From positions 1-19,659 of the forward strand of contig CAZMCH010000080.1 of assembly GCA_964564735.1 (NCBI GenBank): a DNA stretch of 19,659 nucleotides, read 5' to 3'. Source of the DNA: CAZMCH01 sp964564735 (GTDB lineage: Bacteria; Poribacteria; DTPJ01). Made by a program: the position numbers and the translations under genes. Positions within the stretch are counted from its first letter, which is position 1; every line of letters begins with the position of its first letter. Positions 6,987-14,291 of this stretch are shown one piece after another. The notes below the pieces were generated by a model that saw only the letters and a program-made list of their open reading frames with translations, was not told the origin of the DNA and did not search any database.

Positions 6987-8000
6987 ATGGGTCCGGATAA
7001 TGTTTTTGCGGTAATATTGGGAGTATGTGCGTTTATTTTTATAATATTCTTTTTATGGTCTGTTCCAGTAGGACTTTGGATAACAGCCAAATTTGCTGGA
7101 GTTAAGGTTCGACCATTTAGAGATTTATTGGCGATGCGATTAAGGCGTGTTCCGCCTGCTGCATTAGTCAATAGCTTAATTACAGCGACAAAGGCAGGTC
7201 TTAAAATAGATCTTGATAAGCTCGAAGCACACTTTCTTGCAGGAGGAAATGTTGGTCGAGTTGTAAATGCGCTCATATCTGCTGACAAGGCAGGTATAGA
7301 ATTACCTTTTGAACGTGCTGCGGCAATTGATCTTGCTGGTAGAAACGTTCTTGAGGCGGTTCAGATGAGTGTCAAACCAAAAGTCATTAAAACCCCTCCA
7401 ATATCAGCAGTTGCAAAAAATGGCGTTCAGGTTATCGCTACGGCGCAAGTTACTGTCCGAGCAGATATAAAAAAGCTAGTCGGTGGTGCTGGTGAAGATA
7501 CAGTTATTGCACGTGTTGGCGAGGGAATAGTCACAACCATAGGTTCATCAGAAAGCCATGAGGCAGTGCTTGAAAATCCAAACACAATTTCCAAAGTCGT
7601 TCTTGGCAAGGGGCTAGATGCAGGCACAGCTTTTGAGATAGTATCAATTGATATTGCAGATGTTGACATAGGTATAAACGTAGGCGCAAGACTTCGAAAA
7701 GAACAAGCAGAAGCGGATACTCGTGTTGCTCAAGCAAAGGCAGAAGCAAGACGGGCTATGGCAAAAGCAGAAGAACAAGAGATGAAGGCTTTGACAAAAG
7801 AGATGGATGCAAAGGTCATAGAAGCAGAAAGCGAGATACCTCTTGCTATGGCAGAAGCCTTCCGTTCAGCAAAACTGGGCATTATGGAATACTATCGCTT
7901 AAGAAATCTGATGGCTGATACAGACATGCGTAAAGCCATAGCGGTTAGCAGTAATCCCGAAGGCGGAAGCTCACAAGACGGTGTGTTCTCTGCAATTTAA
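6987..8000 (+). CDS. floA: Flotillin-like protein FloA
   Basis: 337 residues, close to the usual FloA length (331 in B. subtilis). GGGAGGAGG lies upstream of the ATG. An N-terminal hydrophobic hairpin (about 6-34, LWSVPVGLWITAKFAGV) is followed by the FloA signature VRPFRDLLAMRLRRVPP (41-57) and ATKAGL...LEAHFLAGGNVGRVVNALISADKAG. Next comes the PHB/SPFH-like domain (VIARVGEGIVTTIGSSESHEAVLENP) and a charged Ala/Glu-rich coiled coil (about 235-295, EAEARRAMAKAEEQEMKAL type). The conserved tail LGIMEYYRLRNLMADTDMRKAIA closes the protein. FloA forms oligomers at the membrane that define microdomains and affect protease, secretion and signalling complexes. It follows nfeD by 18 bases and precedes a paralogue by 40. 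Confidence 0.95.
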   Translation: MGPDNVFAVILGVCAFIFIIFFLWSVPVGLWITAKFAGVKVRPFRDLLAMRLRRVPPAALVNSLITATKAGLKIDLDKLEAHFLAGGNVGRVVNALISADKAGIELPFERAAAIDLAGRNVLEAVQMSVKPKVIKTPPISAVAKNGVQVIATAQVTVRADIKKLVGGAGEDTVIARVGEGIVTTIGSSESHEAVLENPNTISKVVLGKGLDAGTAFEIVSIDIADVDIGINVGARLRKEQAEADTRVAQAKAEARRAMAKAEEQEMKALTKEMDAKVIEAESEIPLAMAEAFRSAKLGIMEYYRLRNLMADTDMRKAIAVSSNPEGGSSQDGVFSAI

Positions 8001-8040
8001 TGGCAAATAATATGTCACATCAGATTTGGAGGTGCTTCTA

Positions 8041-8940
8041 ATGGTTGAAATGGCGTTAATTCTTATTTTTGGTGTAATAGCATTTTTGATTATCTTTGTT
8101 TGGGCAGTTCCTGTTCCTCTTTGGATTTCTGCAAAATTCTCTGGCGTGAATGTTAGACCATTCAGAGACCTTGTTGCTATGCGTTTGAGGCGTGTTCCAC
8201 CAACTTTGATCGTTAAAGCGATGATAAGCGCAACAAAAGCAGGCTTAAGGTTAAGTGTTGATAAAGTTGAGGCACATTTCCTAGCAGGAGGTAATGTTCA
8301 GGGCGTTGTAAATGCACTTATTGCTGCTGATAAGGCTGGTATTTCACTTACTTTTGAACGTGCTGCTGCGATTGACCTTGCAGGTAGAGATGTGTTCGAT
8401 GCTGTTCAACTCAGCGTTAATCCAAGAGTCATAAATACTCCGCTAGTAACCGCTGTCGCTAAGGACGGTATTCAGGTTAAGGCTATAACTAGAATTACCG
8501 TTAGAACAAATATCGAAAGGCTTGTTGGTGGTGCTGTTGAAGAAACGATAATTGCAAGAGTCGGTGAAGGCATAGTAACTGCTATCGGGTCATCCAAATC
8601 ATATAAAGACGTTTTGGAGAATCCAGACATAATATCAAAAACTGTCTTAGAAAAAGGGCTTGATGCAGAAACCGCTTATGAGATATTGTCCATCGATATT
8701 GCAGATGTTGATGTCGGTGATAACATAGGTGCAAAGCTTCAGATTGATCAAGCTGAGGCGGAATTAAATGTCGCAAGGGCTAATGCAGCAGAGAAACTCG
8801 CTATGGCGCAGGCACGTGAACAAGAAATGATCGCACTTGCCCAAAAAATGCGCGCAAAGGTCGTTGAGGCTCAAACGGAAGTTCCAAAAGCCATCGCAGA
8901 AGCCTTTAAGGCAGGAACAATTGGCAATACTGCACAATAA
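8041..8940 (+). CDS. Tail-less FloA paralogue
   Basis: 299 residues from ATG 8041, chosen because TTTGGAGGTG ends 6 bases before it. A TTG at 8026 in the same frame would overlap that site. By eye about two thirds of residues match the preceding FloA: VRPFRDLVAMRLRRVPP, ATKAGL, VEAHFLAGGNVQGVVNALIAADKAG, FERAAAIDLAGRDVFDAVQLSV, RVGEGIVTAIGSSKSYKDVLENP and SIDIADVDVG. The membrane hairpin and coiled coil are kept. The tail is not: after PKAIAEAFKAGTIGNTAQ the protein stops, and the LGIMEYYRLRNLMADTDMRK region of true FloA is missing. The next gene starts 14 bases later, so no decayed tail remains. It probably co-assembles with FloA or caps its oligomers (inference). Confidence 0.9.
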   Translation: MVEMALILIFGVIAFLIIFVWAVPVPLWISAKFSGVNVRPFRDLVAMRLRRVPPTLIVKAMISATKAGLRLSVDKVEAHFLAGGNVQGVVNALIAADKAGISLTFERAAAIDLAGRDVFDAVQLSVNPRVINTPLVTAVAKDGIQVKAITRITVRTNIERLVGGAVEETIIARVGEGIVTAIGSSKSYKDVLENPDIISKTVLEKGLDAETAYEILSIDIADVDVGDNIGAKLQIDQAEAELNVARANAAEKLAMAQAREQEMIALAQKMRAKVVEAQTEVPKAIAEAFKAGTIGNTAQ

Positions 8941-8954
8941 ACGGAGATAATCAC

Positions 8955-9401
8955 ATGGAAAGGCTTATAATACCACTAATAATCTTTATTGTAATATCTC
9001 AGATTATTAAGGCTATGAGAAAGGCAGTAGAGGAGGCTCGTAAACAGGCTCAGAATCTATCAAAGATTGATCCTACTATTCAATTAGACCTTGATTTTCT
9101 TGAAAGTATTAAAAAAGAGAAAAATCAGGCAGAAAAAGAAGATAATAGACCAAGACTAATTATGCAGGCAGAACAAAGACCTAAACCAAAAACATTACAC
9201 TTAGAGCAACCTAGTTATATTGCTCAGATATTCGACGAGGAAACGCATGGCTCTGCATATAACATGATAGCCGATAAACCCAAGACAACAGAAGTTCCTA
9301 AACCAAAGGCAAAACTTCAAACGCCAATTATATCTTTTACACCAAAGAATATAGCACAGGGAATTGTGTTGTCTGAGATATTGAAAAGACCAAAATACTA
9401 A
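8955..9401 (+). CDS. Membrane-anchored protein with C-terminal SEIL motif
   Basis: 148 residues with ACGGAGATAATCAC before the ATG. One hydrophobic segment at 3-18 (LIIPLIIFIVISQIIK) is followed by a basic and then charged, low-complexity linker rich in Lys, Glu, Gln and Pro (22-125). The last residues read IAQGIVLSEILKRPKY (133-148). I recall this short closing motif (AI/V-xxSEIL-xxPK) from small proteins that sit next to NfeD/FloA genes, though no formal family can be named. Predicted topology is an N-terminal anchor with a cytoplasmic tail. The spacing (14 bases after the FloA paralogue) and an overlap of one base with the next start (TAATG at 9399-9403) show tight coupling. It could be a client adaptor for the FloA microdomain (inference). 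Confidence 0.75.
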   Translation: MERLIIPLIIFIVISQIIKAMRKAVEEARKQAQNLSKIDPTIQLDLDFLESIKKEKNQAEKEDNRPRLIMQAEQRPKPKTLHLEQPSYIAQIFDEETHGSAYNMIADKPKTTEVPKPKAKLQTPIISFTPKNIAQGIVLSEILKRPKY

Positions 9402-9817
9402 TGAAAACTATATCTTACATGATATTTATTTTTGTTGTTATCACTTTCATATCAGGATGCGGGAATGTCTCGGATTCTGAAAATACAGAACAGGCAAAAG
9501 TAGTGAATGTGTCTGTAATGGATGGTGGAGTGATTTCCCAAAATTATCCAATAATTGTCGAATTTAACAAGCCAATGAAATCGGCTGAAATCTCAATTTA
9601 TGAACATTCTTGCGGTCAAATAGCCTATGGAGAAACAGAACTAGATGGCAAGATCGCAACATGGAAATGGGGAACTTATACGCCATCAGGCTTCGATTGG
9701 GGTTTTGAACTTTTTTATGCTGGAAATTGCACATTAACGGTTAAAGGCATTGATGAATCTGGGCAGGAAATTGAGAAATTTAAGGTGATAAACTTCCAAA
9801 TAAACGCCCCTAGCTGA
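9401..9817 (+). CDS. Ig-like lipoprotein, first half before in-frame TGA
   Basis: 138 residues; its ATG overlaps the stop of the previous gene by one base. The N-terminus is a lipoprotein signal with lipobox FISGC, Cys20. The mature part is one beta-rich domain resembling the bacterial Ig-like (Big_5/SbsA) type: VNVSVMDGGVISQNYPIIVEFNKPMKSA, then a Cys in YEHSCGQIAYG and another in YAGNCTLTV that could form a disulfide. The frame ends with TGA at 9815-9817, but the same frame continues open for 113 more codons to 10159 with the start of a second domain of the same type. So this is probably one two-domain protein with a nonsense mutation, a readthrough site or a sequencing error, rather than a naturally short protein. 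Confidence 0.75.
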   Translation: MKTISYMIFIFVVITFISGCGNVSDSENTEQAKVVNVSVMDGGVISQNYPIIVEFNKPMKSAEISIYEHSCGQIAYGETELDGKIATWKWGTYTPSGFDWGFELFYAGNCTLTVKGIDESGQEIEKFKVINFQINAPS

Positions 9818-10159
9818 ACGCCAGCAAGGATCGTTGGTGAAAAAAGCGATCCTGCGGATGGTTCATCCGATATAGACCCTGAAAAATACATAGATAAAAT
9901 CGTTATAGCCTTTAATAACCGAATGTTTAAGGCAAAAGTATTTAATACAAGCCCGAAATTTCCTTTCAAAGATCAATTAAGCGATGATGGCATGAGTCTG
10001 ATAATCTCATTACTTGATGGTTATAAATTGCCATATAATACAAATATTGCTATTGAGTTGTATGGTGTAAATTATTCAAGCAGAATGCCTTTGATAGGTG
10101 GCGCATCTTGCTATCCGCCTGATCCTGCTAGATACTCATTTAGAACAAAAACAAGGTAA
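9818..10159 (+). pseudogene. Second Ig-like domain after the in-frame TGA
   Basis: The frame of the lipoprotein continues without interruption after the TGA, encoding TPARIVGEKSDPADGSSDID, then KIVIAFNNRMF, ending CYPPDPARYSFRTKTR. The TP...SDPADG...DIDP pattern is the standard opening of a Big_5 domain, in which TP is preceded by a variable residue; the TGA occupies that place. An internal ATG at 9923 has no ribosome site and lies in the middle of the domain, so independent translation is unlikely. Without readthrough this part is dead. Confidence 0.65.
9824..9855 (+). promoter_or_regulatory. Hairpin just after the in-frame TGA, SECIS-like
   Basis: AGGATCG (9827-9833) pairs perfectly with CGATCCT (9847-9853). 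Two more pairs (GC with GC, around a bulged A at 9826) extend the base. A T-G wobble and a T-A pair extend the top, leaving a loop that starts GGU. The loop begins 18 bases after the TGA. Bacterial selenocysteine elements lie in this place and often carry GU in the loop, so the structure is suggestive but not diagnostic. A chance hairpin is the simpler explanation. Confidence 0.25.
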
Positions 10160-10183
10160 TTTTTTAATGTGGGGAGTTTGTCA

Positions 10184-10996
10184 ATGATAAGCTGTTTTCT
10201 AAAAACATCATGTATATTTTTTGCGGTATCCGCTTTTGCCTTTGCTTCGGAAGAAAAATCACACAAGGAAAATATATTTATTTTGCCTAATGGTGCAGAA
10301 TTGGAAATGGTCTGGATAGAAGCGGGTGATTTTATTACGGGTTCACCTGATACAGAAATTGGCAGGGAAATCAACGAAATTCAGCACAAGGTGACTATTA
10401 CAAAGGGGTTCTGGATAGGCAAATATGAGATCACTCAGGGGCAATGGGAAAAAGTGATGAATACACAACCTTGGGAAGGACAAATATTCTTTAAAAAAGA
10501 TGGTGATTATCCAGCAGTCTATATCTCATGGAACGATACCCAAGATTTTATCAAGAAAATAAATGAGGCAGAGGGTAAAGAAATATACAGATTGCCAACA
10601 GAGGCAGAATGGGAATATGCCTGTCGAGCAGGAACAAAGTCCGCTTATTCATTTGGTGATGATGTCAGCAAGCTAGATGATTATGGCTGGCATGGGAAAA
10701 ATACCTATGATTTGGGAAATTACTTTGCTCATAAAGTAGGACAAAAATTGCCGAATCCTTGGGGAATTTATGATATGCACGGAAACGTTTGGGAATGGGT
10801 GCATGATTTTTATGGTGATTATCCAGAAGAACCGCAGATTGACCCAAAGGGACCAGAATCAAGCGATAACCATGTCTTTCGTGGCGGAAGTTTCTATTAT
10901 CTATCAAGATTTGCTAGGTCGGCTTATAGGGGATATAATACTCCCAATCATCGCTTATTTAATCTTGGGTTTCGTATAGTAAGACAGGAAAATTAA
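10184..10996 (+). CDS. Exported SUMF1/FGE-fold protein, probably not a true FGE
   Basis: 270 residues from ATG 10184, with GGGGAG 7 bases upstream (a GTG at 10169 would precede the site). Signal peptide 1-21 with an AFA-S type cleavage site. The rest is one formylglycine-generating-enzyme-like (sulfatase-modifying factor) domain: MVWIEAGDFITGS (42-54), YEITQGQWEKVM (81-92), PAVYISWNDTQDF (110-122), RLPTEAEWEYACRAGT (136-151), GIYDMHGNVWEWV (194-206), FRGGSFYYL (232-240) and LGFRIVR (261-267). The pair of copper-binding Cys residues that follow the RGGS region in active FGEs is missing (SFYYLSRFARSAYRGYN here), and no sulfatase gene is near. It is therefore likely a binding or structural member of the fold, acting outside the cytoplasmic membrane. 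It follows the lipoprotein region by 24 bases. Confidence 0.88.
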   Translation: MISCFLKTSCIFFAVSAFAFASEEKSHKENIFILPNGAELEMVWIEAGDFITGSPDTEIGREINEIQHKVTITKGFWIGKYEITQGQWEKVMNTQPWEGQIFFKKDGDYPAVYISWNDTQDFIKKINEAEGKEIYRLPTEAEWEYACRAGTKSAYSFGDDVSKLDDYGWHGKNTYDLGNYFAHKVGQKLPNPWGIYDMHGNVWEWVHDFYGDYPEEPQIDPKGPESSDNHVFRGGSFYYLSRFARSAYRGYNTPNHRLFNLGFRIVRQEN

Positions 10997-11009
10997 AAAC
11001 AGCTTTTTT

Positions 11010-12251
11010 ATGATAATTCCTATAATTATATTATCTCTCGTATTTTTACTTATCGCATTCAGGCGCATTGGCAATATCAGGCTTCACATATGGCAAATAA
11101 TGCTTGGCGGGGCTTTATTAGTCCTATTAAGTGGTCAAATCACTCCAATAGATGCCCTTAAATCCATAAATATTGATGTTATGCTCTTTTTGTTTAGCAT
11201 GTTTGTCATTGGCTCTGCAATGGAGGAAAGTGGGTATCTCTCACATCTGGCATATCAAATATTCAAACGTGCCAAAACTCAAAATCAGCTTATATTAATC
11301 ATTCTTTTTGGTATGGGCATCGCTTCTGCAATTTTAATGAATGATACCCTAGCGATTATTGGGACTCCTGTGGTTCTGCTTTTGGCAAAAAATCACAGGA
11401 TAAATCCGAAAATCCTGTTGATTACATTAGCTTTTTCTGTAACAATTGGGAGTGTGATTAGCCCAATTGGCAATCCGCAAAATCTCATGATCGCTACTGA
11501 GGCAAATATTAAGAATCCTTTTGTAGTATTCCTGCAATTTCTTTTCATACCAACAATCATAAATCTTTTTGTCGCATTTCTTGTAATAAGGCTTTTTTAT
11601 AGAGATCATTTTGATAATAATTCATTAAATCATTATCAAGAAGAAATCAAAGATCATAGCTTGTCAAGATTATCAAAAATATCTCTATTTATGTTAATGA
11701 TCCTCATATTAATAAAGATTATTGCATCATGCTTATATCCACATTTGGAGATCAGATTAGTATATATAACCCTTTTGTCGTCATTGCCGATTATCTTTTT
11801 TAGCAAAAAAAGGATACATATAATCAAAAAGGTCGATTGGCATACGCTAATCTTCTTTTCAGCTATGTTTGTATTGATGAGGAGTGTCTGGAATACAGGC
11901 TTTTTTCAGTCTGCAATAGAAACTATTGATATTGATATACTTTCAATGCCAATGATACTAATTGTAAGTGTTATTTTGAGTCAGCTAATATCAAATGTGC
12001 CTTTGGTTGCATTATATATCCCAATGCTGTTACATGCCGGGGGGGCAACTGATGAGTTTATGGCATTAGTGGCAGGAAGCACAATCGCAGGCAATCTGCT
12101 AATACTTGGTGCTGCAAGCAATGTCATAATAATCCAAAATGCAGAAAAGAAATCAGGTGAAACAATAACGTTTCTGGAATTTGCAAAGGTCGGAATCCCA
12201 TTAACAATAATCAATGTCTTTGTTTACTGGCTATTTTTTGTAATAATTTGA
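11010..12251 (+). CDS. ArsB/SLC13-type (IT superfamily) permease
   Basis: 413 residues, 13 bases after the previous stop. No clear Shine-Dalgarno site, so translation may be coupled. About eleven hydrophobic segments are visible. Two re-entrant signature stretches, one per half, are typical of the ArsB/CitM/NhaD/SLC13 group: ILMNDTLAIIGTPVVLLLA (108-126) with SPIGNPQNLMIA (151-162), and in the second half LISNVPLVALYIPMLL with GNLLILGAASNVIIIQNAEK. The NDT/SNVP and GNPQNL motifs line the substrate and cation site in the family. Substrate could be arsenite, a dicarboxylate, sulfate or Na+/H+; the sequence does not decide, and no ars genes are near. It closes the plus-strand operon and converges on the minus-strand block. 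Confidence 0.87.
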   Translation: MIIPIIILSLVFLLIAFRRIGNIRLHIWQIMLGGALLVLLSGQITPIDALKSINIDVMLFLFSMFVIGSAMEESGYLSHLAYQIFKRAKTQNQLILIILFGMGIASAILMNDTLAIIGTPVVLLLAKNHRINPKILLITLAFSVTIGSVISPIGNPQNLMIATEANIKNPFVVFLQFLFIPTIINLFVAFLVIRLFYRDHFDNNSLNHYQEEIKDHSLSRLSKISLFMLMILILIKIIASCLYPHLEIRLVYITLLSSLPIIFFSKKRIHIIKKVDWHTLIFFSAMFVLMRSVWNTGFFQSAIETIDIDILSMPMILIVSVILSQLISNVPLVALYIPMLLHAGGATDEFMALVAGSTIAGNLLILGAASNVIIIQNAEKKSGETITFLEFAKVGIPLTIINVFVYWLFFVII

Positions 12252-12358
12252 TAATGTGAGTTGGCGTAAGAATTTGTATTTACCACCAAGACACAAAACA
12301 GGACATAAGGTTGAAGCTTTAATCCCTTGTGATACTTTGCAAAGGGAAACTTTTAATG

Positions 12359-13600
12359 TTATTTATCAATATTTATTTCTACATTACGCTGTTTTGGGTT
12401 AAATGCAACAAGGGTTTTATCTGGTTCTGTAATAAATGTCGCACTCTTGAAATCCTCACGAGATAGAGCCTTTTTTAATGGAACATTATCAACAGAAATT
12501 CCTTTAATCGCTGAATCTCTTACACATAAAGTCAGGTCTGGAACTCTTACAGGAAGATCAAGGCTTATCTTATAGCCATCAATCCTGATTTCAGCCATTT
12601 CACGAGCGCAGGAATAATTTGTTATTTCGCTACACTTTCGCCATTGTGTTTTTATTCCCTTTGGGTCAAGTTCTTTTATTCGACGAACAACCGCTTTTAG
12701 TGTATTGAATCCACGTCTATCGTCATTGTGCATACCATAGAAGCCCTGCCAATGACTGCAAAAAATGACTGGTTCACCTGCATTTATAAGAGCAGGGATA
12801 CGACCACCTTGCAGATCGGAAGTAATGTATCTGTCAACACTAACCTCATCATAGCCCGTCCAAGAACCAGTCCAATCGCCTGTTGACGCAAGAATTTCGC
12901 CTACTGCTGTTCCAGATTCTCTATCCGCATACCAGACAGGCACTTCCACTTTATCATCAGCAAAGCGTTTGAAGAAATATGGAGTTGGATTGCCCGTAAC
13001 CTCTCGGACAGCTATACCTGTCAGCTTTGCATATAACTCCAATGGACGACCACCAAAACCACCGGGAGAGGTTACGCCTTCGGGAGTTAAACCAACGTTA
13101 TGCAAGATTCTGCAGGCTGTTGCAATATATTCTGTTAATAATTCCTCTTGATTTTCGGGCAAAGTAGCCCATTCGTATTGTTCCCATATCCTTGATTCAA
13201 GTGGCTGGAATGTTTTAAGATCAACAACGAATGTATGAGTGATCATCTCAGGCGTTATATCAAAAGCCTGATGTATCACTTCACGGCACATTTTTAGCCA
13301 GCTTTCCTGCTGAGCTTTGCTGAACATCGGCAAGCCTTCGTCTATACGTCCTAATGCTGCTGGGCATGGCACAACGCTGAATTTGCCTTTTACGCCGTTA
13401 TCAAGACACCATTCCGCAAATTCCCTTGTGAAAGATTCAGGATGCGATATGGGTATATCTTCCCAGCGCATATTTTCACCTGTTGCTATGTTGCGATCAC
13501 GTATGAAAAAATAATTGAGGTTCACCAAAAGCGTTGAATCATCAATTATCAGCGATATTGGAACTTTATCTAGAGCATGACGCATAATTTCAACTTCCAT
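12359..13600 (-). CDS. Polysaccharide-deacetylase-like protein
   Basis: 413 residues from ATG 13600, set by AAAGGAGAATCGC just upstream. A further 15 codons upstream are open but run into the fucosidase-gene fragment and are not real coding. Features recalling the NodB-type (beta/alpha)7 deacetylase fold are an early Asp pair (PISLIIDDS, 14-22), SHPESFTREFAEWCLDNGVK (52-71), GKFSVVPCPAALGRID (72-87), MITHTFVVDL (119-128) and later VTSPGGFGGRP and EPVIFCSHWQGFYG, with His and Asp residues that could bind metal. About 90 C-terminal residues look like a separate beta domain (EIRIDGYKISLDLPVRVPD). No signal peptide, so it should be cytosolic. It is the last gene of the minus-strand block with fucosidase. 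A specific substrate cannot be given, and membership of the family is probable, not certain. Confidence 0.65.
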   Translation of the reverse strand: MEVEIMRHALDKVPISLIIDDSTLLVNLNYFFIRDRNIATGENMRWEDIPISHPESFTREFAEWCLDNGVKGKFSVVPCPAALGRIDEGLPMFSKAQQESWLKMCREVIHQAFDITPEMITHTFVVDLKTFQPLESRIWEQYEWATLPENQEELLTEYIATACRILHNVGLTPEGVTSPGGFGGRPLELYAKLTGIAVREVTGNPTPYFFKRFADDKVEVPVWYADRESGTAVGEILASTGDWTGSWTGYDEVSVDRYITSDLQGGRIPALINAGEPVIFCSHWQGFYGMHNDDRRGFNTLKAVVRRIKELDPKGIKTQWRKCSEITNYSCAREMAEIRIDGYKISLDLPVRVPDLTLCVRDSAIKGISVDNVPLKKALSREDFKSATFITEPDKTLVAFNPKQRNVEINIDK

Positions 13601-13614
13601 GCGATTCTCCTTTA

Positions 13615-13689
13615 TTCTATAATTTCGGTGCTTTATACAGCCCAAAAGAGAGAATTTGAGGCGGATATTGGGATTGCAATGTATTCAAG
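13615..13689 (-). pseudogene. 3' fragment of a second fucosidase gene
   Basis: 75 bases that align without gaps to the 3' end of the intact fucosidase gene (14290-14364), with 11 differences. In the same frame both encode QSQYPPQILSFGLYKAPKL followed by TAG. Over the last 23 codons only one amino acid differs while several codons differ silently (Leu, Ser, Pro, Ile). This is the pattern of a paralogue that stayed functional for a time, not of a fresh duplication. The rest of that paralogue is gone, and the toxin-antitoxin pair now occupies the place. Confidence 0.8.
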
Positions 13690-13701
13690 ATATTACCAAG
13701 A

Positions 13702-13983
13702 TTACGATTTTTCAACAAGATTTCCTGATATGAACTCATGAACTATATTCGTGATTAGGGCTTGGTAAGATATTCCAGCTTCCATTGCCTTTTGCTGAAT
13801 CGCTTTAAGATCATCTTTTGCAAATACAAGACTGACTATTCCATCCGCTTCAAGAGCATTGATAGCATAAGACTGATATTGCTGTATTTTTTCTGATGTC
13901 ATGTCAACAGATTGCCATTCATCATTTTCATAGGAATCCAGCAAATCTTTTTCTTCAATATCTAATTTTAATTTGTTAACCAT
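13702..13983 (-). CDS. CopG/BrnA-like antitoxin
   Basis: 93 residues, one base after the toxin stop. GGGAG, which lies within the end of the toxin gene, is its ribosome site. The N-terminal part (KLKLDIEEKDLLDSYENDEW, then QSV, 4-26) is the toxin-binding arm usual in this antitoxin family. The C-terminal part (about 48-88: SLVFAKDDLKAIQQKAMEAG, then ISYQALITNIVHEFISG) is a ribbon-helix-helix DNA-binding domain. It should neutralise the BrnT-like toxin and repress their joint promoter, as known for BrnTA-type modules. Toxin-first order is typical for brnT-brnA. The gene ends 13 bases before the fucosidase-gene fragment. Confidence 0.85.
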   Translation of the reverse strand: MVNKLKLDIEEKDLLDSYENDEWQSVDMTSEKIQQYQSYAINALEADGIVSLVFAKDDLKAIQQKAMEAGISYQALITNIVHEFISGNLVEKS

Positions 13984-13984
13984 T

Positions 13985-14266
13985 TTAATTATCTCCCAAG
14001 TATTTCTTGGTTGCTTTTCGGCTTGGAATTATCGTCTTTAAAAATATTTCATTTTCTGTTTCAACAAACGGAACAAGCCAAGCATAATCCCGCATTTTGA
14101 CTATAAATATATATTGTCCCTCATATTTTTCTTGATTTGTATTCTCAATAATATCAAGTAAATCACCAACTGCAATATGAGTAATTACTTCTTCAAAAGA
14201 TATATTCCGTTGCGTTTTCAGAATTTGATTCTTTTCCTCATTCCAAGCGTAAGTTTTCATAGACAT
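13985..14266 (-). CDS. BrnT-like toxin
   Basis: 93 residues. Start taken at the first ATG (14266); the second (14260) is equally possible because only a weak AAAGTAAA stands upstream. It resembles the BrnT superfamily of small RNase toxins: opening YAWNEEKNQILKTQRNISFE (6-25), then a beta-rich middle (QYIFIVKMRDYAWLVPFVET, 51-70) and the closing LKTIIPSRKATKKYL (76-90), which matches the family's conserved Arg-containing end. The family is known to act as ribonucleases, as shown for Brucella BrnT. It pairs with the CopG-like antitoxin directly downstream (one-base gap). The pair is inserted into remains of a fucosidase gene and is a likely acquired module. Confidence 0.82.
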   Translation of the reverse strand: MSMKTYAWNEEKNQILKTQRNISFEEVITHIAVGDLLDIIENTNQEKYEGQYIFIVKMRDYAWLVPFVETENEIFLKTIIPSRKATKKYLGDN

Positions 14267-14291
14267 TTTACTTTATATGTGGTTCTGTTTT

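Noticed and set aside
9923..10159. Separate small gene from ATG 9923
   Set aside because: No ribosome site, and it starts inside a domain whose first part is encoded just upstream in the same frame.
9401..10159. TGA read as tryptophan throughout (altered code)
   Set aside because: Several genes here end in TGA with no conserved extension, and all other genes use TGG with no internal TGA.
12323..12347. Terminator between the convergent permease and deacetylase-like genes
   Set aside because: Only a 6-bp stem (TCCCTT with AAGGGA) with a 13-base loop; too weak to call.
13601..13645. 15-codon N-terminal extension of the deacetylase-like protein
   Set aside because: The codons come from the remains of the fucosidase gene end and precede the AAAGGAG site.
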